From Gemmatimonadales bacterium (GTDB lineage: Bacteria > Gemmatimonadota > Gemmatimonadetes > Gemmatimonadales > GWC2-71-9): 22,383 nucleotides of DNA. How positions within the stretch are numbered: position 1 is the stretch's first letter; every line of letters begins with the position of its first letter. The translations under genes were made by a program, and so were the position numbers. Below, piece by piece: positions 1 to 8,395 of the stretch. Below the pieces are notes generated by a model. The model was not told the origin of the DNA. It saw nothing but the letters and a program-made list of their open reading frames with translations, and ran no database searches. The stretch covers positions 1 through 22,383 of the forward strand of contig JAUVRV010000004.1 of assembly GCA_030597435.1 (NCBI GenBank). The letters are read 5' to 3'.

Positions 1-2
1 CA

Positions 3-905
3 TCGGTCGAGGCCTCTACGGCCCTGAGACCGATCGCATTCTTGCTGGACCTAATCCCCGACAACCCCTTCGCTGCCGCAGCTGAAGGCGCTCTGCTGCC
101 GTTGATCGTATTCACGGTTCTGATCGCAGCGGCGGCCGGGGCATTGCCACAGCGGGAGCACGACCTGCTTCACAATCTGGCTCAAGCCATGGCTGCCGCA
201 CTGATCAAGCTGGTCCATTGGATCCTCTGGCTCGCTCCGATAGGTGTGTTTGCACTCGCAGCACCGGTAACAGCGCGGGCGGGCTGGGCCGTCTTACAAA
301 GCTTGATCATGTTCGTGCTGGCGGTGCTGGTGGGCCTGACGCTCTTCATCGGAGCAATCTATCTACCCATTGTCAAACTCTTGGCGAAGCGACAAGTTGG
401 TCCATTCCTGAAAGCCTGCGTTACTCCGCAGGCCATTGCCGCAGCAGCAACATCGTCACCCGCAACCGTGCCGGCCATGCTCGAGGCAGCTGACGAACTC
501 GAAGTGTCGCGCCAAGTCGCCGGCTTCGTGATTCCGCTTGGCGCTGGGATAGGGCGAGGTGGAAGTGCAGTTTTCCAGGGAGCTGGAATCGTGTTCCTGG
601 CCTGGCTCTATGGTGTGCCGCTGGCCGCCACCGGAATCGGAGGAGCGGTACTGGCAACGTTCATCGTGTCGTTCGCGGTGGCCAGTATTCCCGGCGGTAG
701 CGTGTTGAGCATGGCCCCGGCAATCGACACGGTAGGCATCCCGCTGGACGGACTTGCCATTCTGCTGAGCGTTGACCGCATACCTGACATGGCTCGCACG
801 GCAACCAACGTTACGGGTACAATGACAGCCACGGTGCTGGTAGACGAGTTCGCAGGTGACAGCGGGAACCGGCCGACCGCGCAACTGGAGGAAGCGGGCA
901 CTTGA
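3..905 (+). CDS. SLC1-type dicarboxylate/amino acid symporter, first tandem copy (5' partial)
   Basis: The frame is open to the left edge, so the N-terminal helices lie outside the window and about 300 codons are visible. It should be an inner-membrane secondary transporter for dicarboxylates or acidic/neutral amino acids (GltP/GltPh fold). Seen: the serine-rich HP1 hairpin (TSSPATVP), the TM7 region PLGAGIGRGGSAVFQG, the HP2 region (SIPGGSVLS) and the TM8 region DRIPDMARTATNVTG. Compared with GltPh, the substrate residues Asp394, Arg397 and Asn401 have equivalents. The sodium motif NMDGT reads GRGGS, and the Asp405 equivalent is Thr. The next gene is a close paralogue sharing a run of about 30 identical residues around the HWILWLAPIGVF segment. 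It overlaps that gene by four bases (TTGA). Family assignment is firm; substrate and coupling ion are unknown. Confidence 0.9.
   Translation, partial: SVEASTALRPIAFLLDLIPDNPFAAAAEGALLPLIVFTVLIAAAAGALPQREHDLLHNLAQAMAAALIKLVHWILWLAPIGVFALAAPVTARAGWAVLQSLIMFVLAVLVGLTLFIGAIYLPIVKLLAKRQVGPFLKACVTPQAIAAAATSSPATVPAMLEAADELEVSRQVAGFVIPLGAGIGRGGSAVFQGAGIVFLAWLYGVPLAATGIGGAVLATFIVSFAVASIPGGSVLSMAPAIDTVGIPLDGLAILLSVDRIPDMARTATNVTGTMTATVLVDEFAGDSGNRPTAQLEEAGT
887..893 (+). promoter_or_regulatory. Ribosome binding site for the second symporter gene
   Basis: GGAGGAA lies eight bases before TTG at 902. It supports that unusual start codon and translational coupling to the upstream symporter. It is one of the few clear Shine-Dalgarno sequences in the window. 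Confidence 0.6.
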
Positions 906-2137
906 AGCTCTATATGGCCGTGGCGATTGGGCTAGTAGGTGGTTTGCTACTAGGGCTCGTTGCCGCGCTCACGCAGTCTCCGCTACTCTTGGGCCTCGCC
1001 GAGGGCATCGAACCAATCGGCACCGCGTTTGTGAGCCTGCTCAAGATGGTCGTAATACCACTCGTTGCGGCTGTGATCTTCGTCGGGGTCGCTTCGCTGG
1101 GAGATCTCAAGCGGTTGGGGCAAATCGGGGTCCTCACACTCCTGTTCTTCGCTGCCACGAGCGCCATCGGAGTGTTGTTGGGAATGGGTGTGATGCAGCT
1201 CATGCTCCCGCTGGCGAACGAAGCCGCCGCCCAGGCCGTTGCCAGCGGACCGCCGGAACCACACACACCCCCAGGCCTGGTCGATTTCCTACTTTCACTG
1301 ATTCCCGAGAATCCGTTCCGCGCGGCCGCCGACGGGGCTCTACTACCCCTCATCGTGTTCACGGTGTTGTTTGCGGCCGCAACCGGAGCGCTGGCGGAAA
1401 GGGAACGAGACCTGCTCTTGACGTTGGGTGACGCGGTAACCGCGGCGCTGATCAAGCTGGTCCACTGGATCCTCTGGCTAGCCCCAATCGGCGTATTCGC
1501 TCTCGCGGCGCCCGTCACGGCACGCGCAGGCTGGGCAATGCTGATGAGCCTCGGCGCTTTCATCTTGGCGGTGCTCGTTGGGCTCACGCTACTCGTCGCG
1601 GCCGTGTACCTGCCTGCCGTGAGGCTGCTGGGTGGCATGCCGATCAGCACCTTTCTCAAGGCTATTGTGAACCCCCTCATCATTGCCGCAAGCACTTCGA
1701 GCACGGCTGCGACCGTGCCGGCGATGCTGGAAGCAGCCCATGAAGAGCTTCACCTGTCGCGCTCGGTTGCCAGTTTCGTAATCCCATTGGGAGCAGGAAT
1801 CGGCAGAATGGGCACAGCTCTGTTTCAGGGTGCGGCGGTTGTGTTTCTCGCATGGTTGTTCGGTGTACCACTGCCGGCAGCGAGTGTCAGTGGTGCGGTG
1901 ATGGCCACTTTCATGGTGTCCTTTACCGTAGCCGGCATACCCGCAGGGGGGGTTGTCAGTCTTGCGCCTGCTCTGGACACCGTCGGCGTGCCACTTGACG
2001 GCTTGGGAATCATTCTGGGCGTGGATCGTATTCCCGACATGGCACGAACCACGACCAATGTGGCAGGTATTCTGGCGGCGGCTGTCGTAATGGACCGGAT
2101 GTTTGGTGGAACCGATGCTGTACCGTCTCACGGCTGA
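902..2137 (+). CDS. SLC1-type dicarboxylate/amino acid symporter, second tandem copy (complete)
   Basis: This 411-residue membrane protein matches the usual length of the dicarboxylate/amino acid:cation symporter family. N-terminal helices run from residue 1, followed by the HP1 motif STSSTAATVP, the TM7 motif GAGIGRMGTALFQG, HP2 (AGIPAGGVVS) and TM8 DRIPDMARTTTNVAG. Substrate-site Asp, Arg and Asn are kept. The Na+ motif NMDGT is GRMGT, and the Asp405 equivalent is Ile, so sodium coupling as in GltPh is doubtful. The start is TTG in a four-base overlap with the first copy, supported by GGAGGAA upstream. The TTG codes for the first residue of a sensible TM1 (LYMAVAIGLVGGLLLG). The two copies probably form one transcript and arose by tandem duplication; protein conservation with many synonymous changes points to an old duplication under selection. 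Confidence 0.92.
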   Translation: MKLYMAVAIGLVGGLLLGLVAALTQSPLLLGLAEGIEPIGTAFVSLLKMVVIPLVAAVIFVGVASLGDLKRLGQIGVLTLLFFAATSAIGVLLGMGVMQLMLPLANEAAAQAVASGPPEPHTPPGLVDFLLSLIPENPFRAAADGALLPLIVFTVLFAAATGALAERERDLLLTLGDAVTAALIKLVHWILWLAPIGVFALAAPVTARAGWAMLMSLGAFILAVLVGLTLLVAAVYLPAVRLLGGMPISTFLKAIVNPLIIAASTSSTAATVPAMLEAAHEELHLSRSVASFVIPLGAGIGRMGTALFQGAAVVFLAWLFGVPLPAASVSGAVMATFMVSFTVAGIPAGGVVSLAPALDTVGVPLDGLGIILGVDRIPDMARTTTNVAGILAAAVVMDRMFGGTDAVPSHG

Positions 2138-2486
2138 CGCAGTAGTTCTACTCCACCTCGGTTTCATCGTTTTCGTAATCAGCGGCGGGTTCCTTGCGTG
2201 GCGTTGGCCGCGCTTGATTTGGGTCCATCTGCCGGCGGCACTGTGGGGAACCGCAATCGAGTTGTGCCATTGGGTATGTCCACTCACGCCACTCGAGAAA
2301 CAGCTGCGGCAACTCTCCGGGGACGCGGGTTACGAAGGTGGCTTCATTGAGCACTATCTGATCCCCATCATCTACCCGGCAGCGCTCACCACATGGCATC
2401 AAGTCGTTCTGGGGATTTCGGTCGTTCTCCTCAACACTATCGCGTATGCGGTATACTTCAGACGTCGACGTCTGGCAAACCCCTAG
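2115..2486 (+). CDS. DUF2784 family small membrane protein
   Basis: This protein of 123 residues has three to four hydrophobic helices: one from about residue 6 (DAVVLLHLGFIVFVISGG), one around VHLPAALWGTAIEL, then two at the C-terminus. The pattern of an early LLHLGFI segment, a W/R-rich loop, an ELCHWVCPLTPLE motif and a late EHYLIP motif is that of DUF2784 proteins, whose function is not established. The ATG at 2115 is preferred; the frame also has TTG at 2103, but the N-terminal MLYRLTAD is typical. It overlaps the symporter end by 23 bases and has only a weak ribosome site (GGTGGAA), so translation is probably coupled. A link to the transporters is suggested only by position. Confidence 0.8.
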   Translation: MLYRLTADAVVLLHLGFIVFVISGGFLAWRWPRLIWVHLPAALWGTAIELCHWVCPLTPLEKQLRQLSGDAGYEGGFIEHYLIPIIYPAALTTWHQVVLGISVVLLNTIAYAVYFRRRRLANP

Positions 2487-2513
2487 ACCGCAACACACTC
2501 TACCGATTCAAAC

Positions 2514-4367
2514 ATGGCTGACAAGAAAGAACATCAGGATGTAGCACTCATCCCGCGCGAGGTTCTGTTCGGCAACCCCGAAAAGGCGGCCCCTCAGATC
2601 TCACCCGATGGTACGCGGATGGCGTACCTAGCTCCGGTAGACGGCGTACTCAACGTCTGGGTGGGACATGTGGGACAGAACAACCATGAGCCGATTACTC
2701 ACGACACCGATCGGGGAGTACGGGTCTATTTCTGGGCACACGACGGCCGGCACATCCTGTATCTGCAAGACGTCGGAGGCGACGAGAATTGGAGACTGTT
2801 CAGCGTCGATCTCGAGACCGGTGATCAATCTGACCTAACCCCTTTCGACGGAGTCCAGGTCCAGATCATCCACCACGACAAGCATCATCCCAACGAGTTG
2901 ATCTTGGCCATGAACAAGGAAGATGAGAGCGTACACGACGTGTACCACCTCGACCTTACGAGCAAGGAACTGGAGTTGGTGGCCAAGAACCCCGGCAACG
3001 TTGCCAGCTGGGTTGTCGATTCAAACATGGCCGTACGCGGAGCCGTTGCAGCCACAGATGAGGGCGGCTTCGATCTCATGGTGCGCGACGATGAAGCAGT
3101 GGAGTGGCGGACGCTGGTTACGTGGGCCGCGGATGACGCACTGACCAGCGGACCAGTCGGATTCACACGCGACGGTCGGTCCATCTACCTGCTCGATTCA
3201 CGCAACGCGAGCGCAGCCCCTTTAGTGCGAATGGAAATCAAATCCGGTCGCATCGATGTGGTTGCAGGGGACGAGCAGTACGACGTGGGCGACGTAACGC
3301 TCCACCCGGAGACGTACCAAGTACAACTGGTCTCGTTTGTCAAAGCGAGAATCGAGCATCGGGTCTTGGACAGCTCCATCCAAGAAGATATCGACGCGAT
3401 TGCAGCGCTGCGGCCAGGTGACTTTGGCATCTCCAACCGAACGCATGACGACAACACATGGCTCGTGGGGTTCACGGAGGACGACCGTCCGTTTTCCTAT
3501 TACACCTACGACCGTAGGACCAAGACTGGAACCTTCTTGTTCTACGCCCGACCAGATCTAACGGATTACACGCTAGCGACAATGGACCCGATCTCCTACG
3601 AGTCGCGGGACGGGTACACGATCCATGGATACCTCCACACGCCGGCCGGCCGGGAACGCCGTGGCCTGCCAACAGTGTTGCTGGTGCACGGGGGACCTTG
3701 GCACCGAGATACGTGGGGTTTTGACCCGGAGGGACAGTGGTTGGCGAACCGGGGTTATGCGGTTCTTCAAGTGATCTTCCGTGGTTCGACAGGCTACGGC
3801 AAGAACTTCCTCAACGCCGGGGATCGGGAATGGGGTGGCAAGATGCACTTGGATCTAGTGGACGCAGTCGACTGGATCGTCGACCAGGGTATTGCCGACC
3901 CCGATCGGATCGCCATCTATGGCGGCTCGTACGGCGGGTACGCTGCGCTCGTTGGCGCCACGTTTACACCGGATTTATTCAAGTGCGCTGTTGATATCGT
4001 TGGTCCCAGTAACCTCATAACTTTCATTGAGACCATCCCGCCCTACTGGTCCACTTACCTCAACATCTTGCACCAAAGGATTGGCAATCCGGAAACGGAG
4101 ACCGAGTTTCTCGAGTCCCGTTCGCCCCTGTTTCACGTCGACAACATCGAGATCCCCATGCTGATCGCACAGGGGGCTAACGACCCCCGAGTCAAGCAAT
4201 CAGAGTCGGAACAGATAGTCGCCGCAATGGAGGCGAAGGGAATCGACCACGAATACATGCTCTTCGCTGACGAGGGGCACGGGTTCGCCAAACCGGAGAA
4301 CCGCCTCGAGTTCTATGCGGCCGCCGAGCGCTTCTTGGCAAAACACCTTGGAGGACGAGCCGAGTAG
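2514..4367 (+). CDS. S9 family serine peptidase (prolyl oligopeptidase/acylaminoacyl peptidase type)
   Basis: This 617-residue protein has an N-terminal beta-propeller (about 20-340, with PD40-like blades such as PQISPDGTRMAYLAP) and a C-terminal alpha/beta hydrolase domain (about 350-617). The catalytic triad is visible: Ser472 in GGSYGGY, Asp557 in GANDPRV and His589 in DEGHGFA. The oxyanion-region motif VHGGPW is at the start of the hydrolase domain. Such enzymes cleave short peptides, removing dipeptides or acyl-amino acids; the propeller restricts entry to oligopeptides. No signal peptide is evident, so it is probably cytoplasmic. There is no Shine-Dalgarno sequence before ATG 2514. Its stop is four bases from the stop of the convergent beta-lactamase-like gene. 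Amino acids released could be substrates of the upstream transporters, but that is only a guess from position. Confidence 0.93.
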   Translation: MADKKEHQDVALIPREVLFGNPEKAAPQISPDGTRMAYLAPVDGVLNVWVGHVGQNNHEPITHDTDRGVRVYFWAHDGRHILYLQDVGGDENWRLFSVDLETGDQSDLTPFDGVQVQIIHHDKHHPNELILAMNKEDESVHDVYHLDLTSKELELVAKNPGNVASWVVDSNMAVRGAVAATDEGGFDLMVRDDEAVEWRTLVTWAADDALTSGPVGFTRDGRSIYLLDSRNASAAPLVRMEIKSGRIDVVAGDEQYDVGDVTLHPETYQVQLVSFVKARIEHRVLDSSIQEDIDAIAALRPGDFGISNRTHDDNTWLVGFTEDDRPFSYYTYDRRTKTGTFLFYARPDLTDYTLATMDPISYESRDGYTIHGYLHTPAGRERRGLPTVLLVHGGPWHRDTWGFDPEGQWLANRGYAVLQVIFRGSTGYGKNFLNAGDREWGGKMHLDLVDAVDWIVDQGIADPDRIAIYGGSYGGYAALVGATFTPDLFKCAVDIVGPSNLITFIETIPPYWSTYLNILHQRIGNPETETEFLESRSPLFHVDNIEIPMLIAQGANDPRVKQSESEQIVAAMEAKGIDHEYMLFADEGHGFAKPENRLEFYAAAERFLAKHLGGRAE

Positions 4368-4371
4368 GCTG

Positions 4372-5283
4372 CTAGTCGAAGGCCGCGTGAACAAGGCGAG
4401 ACAAATCAGCAATCAACTGGTCGGAAACTGCAGGATCGTCTATCCCGGATGTCAATACGACCAACACGTACTCCTTGCCATTCCGGGTGTAGACGATGCC
4501 ACCATCGTGATTGATCAGCGTGATCCGTCCGGTCTTGTGCGCCACCTTGGTGCCAGCCGGGAGGCCGGCCGGAATCCCGTCATTGAAGCGTTGCTCCGAT
4601 AGGATGGCGGTCATCTTCTTACACGATGCCTCGCTGGCGGCACGCGCATCAAAGATCAGTCTGAACAACTGGCCCATGTCGCGGGCGGTCGTACGGTTGT
4701 TGATCCCAGCCTCGTAAGCTTTGAGATCTTCCACGCCACGGATCATCATCATCGAGTGTGCCTCGAGTTCATGAGCCAGCGATTGTATGCGCTGGGCATC
4801 GAGATGATCGATTAGGATGTTTGCCGCCAGATTGCTGGATACAGTGATCATGAGATTCAGCAGGTCACTGACTTTCGCAGTACCCCCAACTCTGGTATAC
4901 AGCGCACTGTCGCTGTCATCCCCTGCACTCAATTGGTAGGGTGATCCGTCGACCACCGAGTGGAACGTATTGTTGATGGTGATCTCGTCGTCCAGACTCA
5001 GCAGATTGGCATCTATATCACGGAATGCCTGGATCATGACCAGTACCTTCATCATGCTTGCTGCGTGGAGGGCGGTTCCAGCATTCAGCGCAAGCGAGTC
5101 ACCAGCAGCCGGATCGTAGAAGTAGACGCCGACCACGTCCGCAGCTGTCTGGTCAATCCGGTCGGTCAACCGTGCTCTCAATTCGGTCATTCGGTCGGGG
5201 CCGCATGCTGTGGCTAACAGGAGAGAAATGGCGAGAAAACCGCCAATGCTGGTGTATTTGAGGTTACGAGTCGGGGAATTCAT
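4372..5283 (-). CDS. Class A beta-lactamase-like serine hydrolase, probable lipoprotein
   Basis: This 303-residue protein has an N-terminal hydrophobic signal ending in ATAC (Cys27), which looks like a somewhat loose lipobox, so it is probably a membrane-anchored exported lipoprotein. All active-site elements of class A enzymes are present: Ser76-x-x-Lys79 (SMMK), Ser149-Ser150-Asn151 (in place of SDN), Glu191 with Asn195 in a short omega loop (EAGIN), and Lys250-Thr-Gly (KTG). A full set of motifs suggests a real acylating and deacylating hydrolase, either a beta-lactamase or a related peptidoglycan-directed enzyme; resistance cannot be inferred from sequence alone. It is convergent with the S9 peptidase and divergent from the kinase, whose proposed GTG lies only 26 bases away. 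A promoter candidate sits in that gap. Confidence 0.85.
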   Translation of the reverse strand: MNSPTRNLKYTSIGGFLAISLLLATACGPDRMTELRARLTDRIDQTAADVVGVYFYDPAAGDSLALNAGTALHAASMMKVLVMIQAFRDIDANLLSLDDEITINNTFHSVVDGSPYQLSAGDDSDSALYTRVGGTAKVSDLLNLMITVSSNLAANILIDHLDAQRIQSLAHELEAHSMMMIRGVEDLKAYEAGINNRTTARDMGQLFRLIFDARAASEASCKKMTAILSEQRFNDGIPAGLPAGTKVAHKTGRITLINHDGGIVYTRNGKEYVLVVLTSGIDDPAVSDQLIADLSRLVHAAFD

Positions 5284-5289
5284 GGCCCC

Positions 5290-5317
5290 AATCTACCTGC
5301 CGGACCGGGGTGCTCAA
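5290..5317 (-). promoter_or_regulatory. Candidate promoter of the beta-lactamase-like gene
   Basis: On the minus strand TTGAGC (5312-5317), a 16-base spacer and TAGATT (5290-5295) lie just before the ATG, leaving only six bases. This placement predicts a transcript starting at or very near the start codon (leaderless). It overlaps the most upstream possible start of the divergent kinase gene. It is a by-eye match only. Confidence 0.35.
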
Positions 5318-8300
5318 GCTCGAGTCTGGCGTGTGGAGACCTAACCCGTTATACGTGTGCTCTGCGCTGCCATATTGCCCCGAATGCTCAGTCTCCGTCC
5401 CCGACGAGGTCACCGAGTGCCCGGCGTGCGGTGCTCCGCTAGAGACTACACCCACGGCTGTTCCCGATCCTCCTGAAGCGCCCAAGCTCAATCTCCCGAG
5501 ACTGGAGTCAACGCTCAAAGCCTCGTTGAGCCCCACTTACGAGGTGCTGCGACCGCTCGGTCTGGGAGGCATGGGTGCGGTTTTTCTGGCCAAGGAGCCC
5601 GCGCTCAAGCGATTGGTGGCGGTCAAGGTGCTGGCCCCACATTTGGCTGCCGACAAGAGAGCGCGCATCCGGTTCGAGCGTGAGGCACGGGCTGCGGCTG
5701 CGATCTCGCATCCCAACGTCGTGCGTGTGTACGCCGTGGGCGAGACAAAGCGCACCAAGCTCCCCTACATCATCATGCAGTACGTCGACGGCCCGAATCT
5801 CGAAGAGTGGCGGCTGCGACGCGGCCGTGTGAGCGAGCGTGACGCTCGACGTGTGGTGGGCGAGGTTGCCGCAGCGCTCGCCGCAGCCCACGGGCGGGAT
5901 CTCATTCACCGTGATGTCAAACCCAGCAACGTGCTCATGGAGAAGGACTCGGGACGCGCTTTCGTTGCTGACTTCGGCGTGAGCGCTGCGCTATCCCCCG
6001 ACGACAGCCAGGAGACCAAGCTCACCGAAACCGGGGCTCTGATTGGCACGCCATCGTTCATGAGTCCGGAACAGTCCTCCGGACTTCCCCTCACGCCCAA
6101 AAGCGATGTCTACAGCCTGGGAGTGCTGGCCTACCAGCTGCTCATCGGTGAGCTGCCATACTATGCCAACTCACCCATGGGGTGGGCGGCAGCGCATCTG
6201 CGCGACATACCAACTCCAACCGGAGAAATGCGACCAGAACTGTCGCCCGCAGTCGCCCAGATGGTGGACCATTGTCTCGCCAAGGCACCCGGTGACCGGC
6301 CAACCGCAGACGAGATGTCCCGAGGGATGTTGCCGACCCTGGAATCGGAGGTAGAGTGGCCACCACCGGGGTTGCAGTGGCTGCAGGGACGTGCACCTGC
6401 GGTCAACCGGCTTGGTTTGGTGGCTGTAATCGGAGCTATCCTGGTGACGTTTGCCTTCACGTTCGTCCCCGAAATCCTAGTCGCACACTCCAGTTGGCTC
6501 GGCCGCTTCCAGTTGGTGTCGCAATTCGCTGGACAGGCAGTCCGCATCGGGGAGCGTCTATCGAATGCAGCCGTTCTTTCGATGTTCCTGTGGCAGGGGA
6601 TACTCGTTGTTGGCTTGGTCACCTTCGTGTTGGCAACGATCGGCTTCCTGGGATCGTCGTTCAGAACATTGGACAGAATCATAGGCCAACGACGATTGGG
6701 ATGGCGCACCAGCACTCTGTACGATGTGCTCACCGATTACGACGGTTACTCGGGTCTCGTGATCGCCGGAACCCGAGACTTCGCATCACTTAGTGCCAAA
6801 CGACGTAGAGGAGTCCTGCTCGCTCGCCGTACGTTCAGCTTGATCGTTTTCGTTGCAGTGGCGTGGATAGTGGCCACATTCAGTATCAGGGCGATGTCGA
6901 TCGCTGCCGGCCTTGCCTCAGGCCCGACGAGCTACAGCCTGTTCGAGAGTGGCGATGCAGCTGCGGTTCTGCTCCCCGGAGCCGTTCTACTGTTTCTTGC
7001 CGCAGTAGTCCGCTTCACCGAGCGCAGGCTATTGGGTCCGGTGGGAAGACCACATTCGTTTGAAGCCGAGCCTGATGAGGTCGCCAGCTGGTACACAAAT
7101 CTCCCCGAGGACCACAGCCAGTCCCCTGCCGTTCCTACAGACCGCCAGATAACACGTGTCAAATGGAGTTCGCGACTGGCGCAGGTTCTCATTTCGTTGG
7201 CGCTTGTGTTGCTGGTGCTGGATCTATTCATAGGAGGCCTGGCGGCATTCAGTGCCGCGAAGTTTACAGAACGTTACGGACCGCGGACCGCTTCGCTGGT
7301 CGCTACGCTCCAGCGCATCAACAGTGACGATCCCATCGGCTCGGCGAGGGCCGCATGGACCCGCTACTTGCCCCGTACCGACCCAACTCCGCGTGACGTG
7401 GCAACCGAATGGCTGCAGCCGCTGCTCTCCGCAAGCAGGGAACCGGGCGGTTTGGATGAATATCCCTCAACCCTGTGGGATTTCTTCTCGGACGACCAAG
7501 CCTATCTCAATGTCTTCAGTAGAGCCGGTCGTGGCGCGATACCGGCAGATACGTTGGCAATGTTGGCCGACGTTGCCTCCCACCCTCGCACGCTGCTGTT
7601 TCGGCACCTGGCCCATGCCCGCGCTGCAGACGTCCGAGCGGCCCTGATGGGTAGTCAGTCATCTCAAGGACCGGCATCACCACAGGCACCTTCCGCGGGC
7701 AGACACATTGTTGCAGCCGCAAGAGCCAACGCCCTTGCAGCGGTGCTCGATGTAGCCCTGCAGCGACCCGAATCAGCATTGGTACGCCTGGGTGAGAATG
7801 CCGCGACCGGTGAGCATCTGCTGGGCGTACCAGATCTTACACTGAACAGGAGCGCATTGAACCTACTCAGTGACCAGGCGCTGCTACCGTTAGCCTCGAT
7901 CGAGCGCACACGTGAGCGGGTTGAACAGTCAGCACGGTTGAGTAACGCTGCGCAACAGATCCAGATCGGTCCGGGATTCGGTGGTATGGCAGGGCTGACA
8001 GTCGACCCCAGCAGCCTTGGATCGTTCGAGGCGGCCATAACCAACCCGCGTGTGCCGTTGGGTTATCGCGCACGCTGGCTCGAAGAGAGCTGGACGGGGC
8101 TCTGTGCTCACCCCCGTGAGATCGTCCTTGGGCCAAGTAGGGAGCGAAGCGCAGCGCTGTACGCGATTGCCGCATCGCTGGACGATCCCACGTACGCCAC
8201 ACAATTGGTACGGCGATCAGAAGCCATATGGCAACATCCGGTCACGTCGGTCACACCCGAGAGCGAAACAACCAATGTCATGACGCGGGTGAGTGAGAAG

Positions 8301-8360
8301 CTCTTCCTTGGCGCACTCTACAGGCTGGTTCAATGCACCATCGTCGAGGATCAGAGATAG
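5310..8360 (+). CDS. Membrane serine/threonine protein kinase with N-terminal zinc ribbon
   Basis: This 1016-residue protein begins with a zinc ribbon (Cys23-x2-Cys26, Cys37-x2-Cys40) and a Pro-rich linker. A Hanks-type kinase domain follows (about 78-345): glycine loop GLGGMG at 84-89, Lys106 in VAVK, Glu125 in helix C, HRDVKPSN at 200-207, DFG at 221, SPEQ at 252 and DVYSLG at 266. All catalytic residues are present, so it should be active. Roughly five membrane helices follow (about 368-390, 423-448, 508-527, 549-568, 622-650), then a 350-residue C-terminal region with no family I recognise, perhaps a sensor or adaptor. The start is uncertain: GTG at 5310, 5331 or 5355 are all in frame before the zinc ribbon and none has a good ribosome site. 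The divergent promoter argues for one of the later ones. Confidence 0.9.
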   Translation: MLKLESGVWRPNPLYVCSALPYCPECSVSVPDEVTECPACGAPLETTPTAVPDPPEAPKLNLPRLESTLKASLSPTYEVLRPLGLGGMGAVFLAKEPALKRLVAVKVLAPHLAADKRARIRFEREARAAAAISHPNVVRVYAVGETKRTKLPYIIMQYVDGPNLEEWRLRRGRVSERDARRVVGEVAAALAAAHGRDLIHRDVKPSNVLMEKDSGRAFVADFGVSAALSPDDSQETKLTETGALIGTPSFMSPEQSSGLPLTPKSDVYSLGVLAYQLLIGELPYYANSPMGWAAAHLRDIPTPTGEMRPELSPAVAQMVDHCLAKAPGDRPTADEMSRGMLPTLESEVEWPPPGLQWLQGRAPAVNRLGLVAVIGAILVTFAFTFVPEILVAHSSWLGRFQLVSQFAGQAVRIGERLSNAAVLSMFLWQGILVVGLVTFVLATIGFLGSSFRTLDRIIGQRRLGWRTSTLYDVLTDYDGYSGLVIAGTRDFASLSAKRRRGVLLARRTFSLIVFVAVAWIVATFSIRAMSIAAGLASGPTSYSLFESGDAAAVLLPGAVLLFLAAVVRFTERRLLGPVGRPHSFEAEPDEVASWYTNLPEDHSQSPAVPTDRQITRVKWSSRLAQVLISLALVLLVLDLFIGGLAAFSAAKFTERYGPRTASLVATLQRINSDDPIGSARAAWTRYLPRTDPTPRDVATEWLQPLLSASREPGGLDEYPSTLWDFFSDDQAYLNVFSRAGRGAIPADTLAMLADVASHPRTLLFRHLAHARAADVRAALMGSQSSQGPASPQAPSAGRHIVAAARANALAAVLDVALQRPESALVRLGENAATGEHLLGVPDLTLNRSALNLLSDQALLPLASIERTRERVEQSARLSNAAQQIQIGPGFGGMAGLTVDPSSLGSFEAAITNPRVPLGYRARWLEESWTGLCAHPREIVLGPSRERSAALYAIAASLDDPTYATQLVRRSEAIWQHPVTSVTPESETTNVMTRVSEKLFLGALYRLVQCTIVEDQR

Positions 8361-8395
8361 TCGCCCCCTATTGAACTCGAGAGAATCATCTCCTC

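Noticed and set aside
910..1704. 264-codon open frame on the minus strand inside the second symporter gene
   Set aside because: It mirrors the symporter coding frame, has low-complexity Ser/Arg/Thr-rich sequence and no recognisable family; the plus-strand gene is certain.
6161..6733. 190-codon minus-strand frame inside the kinase gene
   Set aside because: Shadow of the kinase frame; composition is Arg/Pro/Thr-rich and unlike a real protein.
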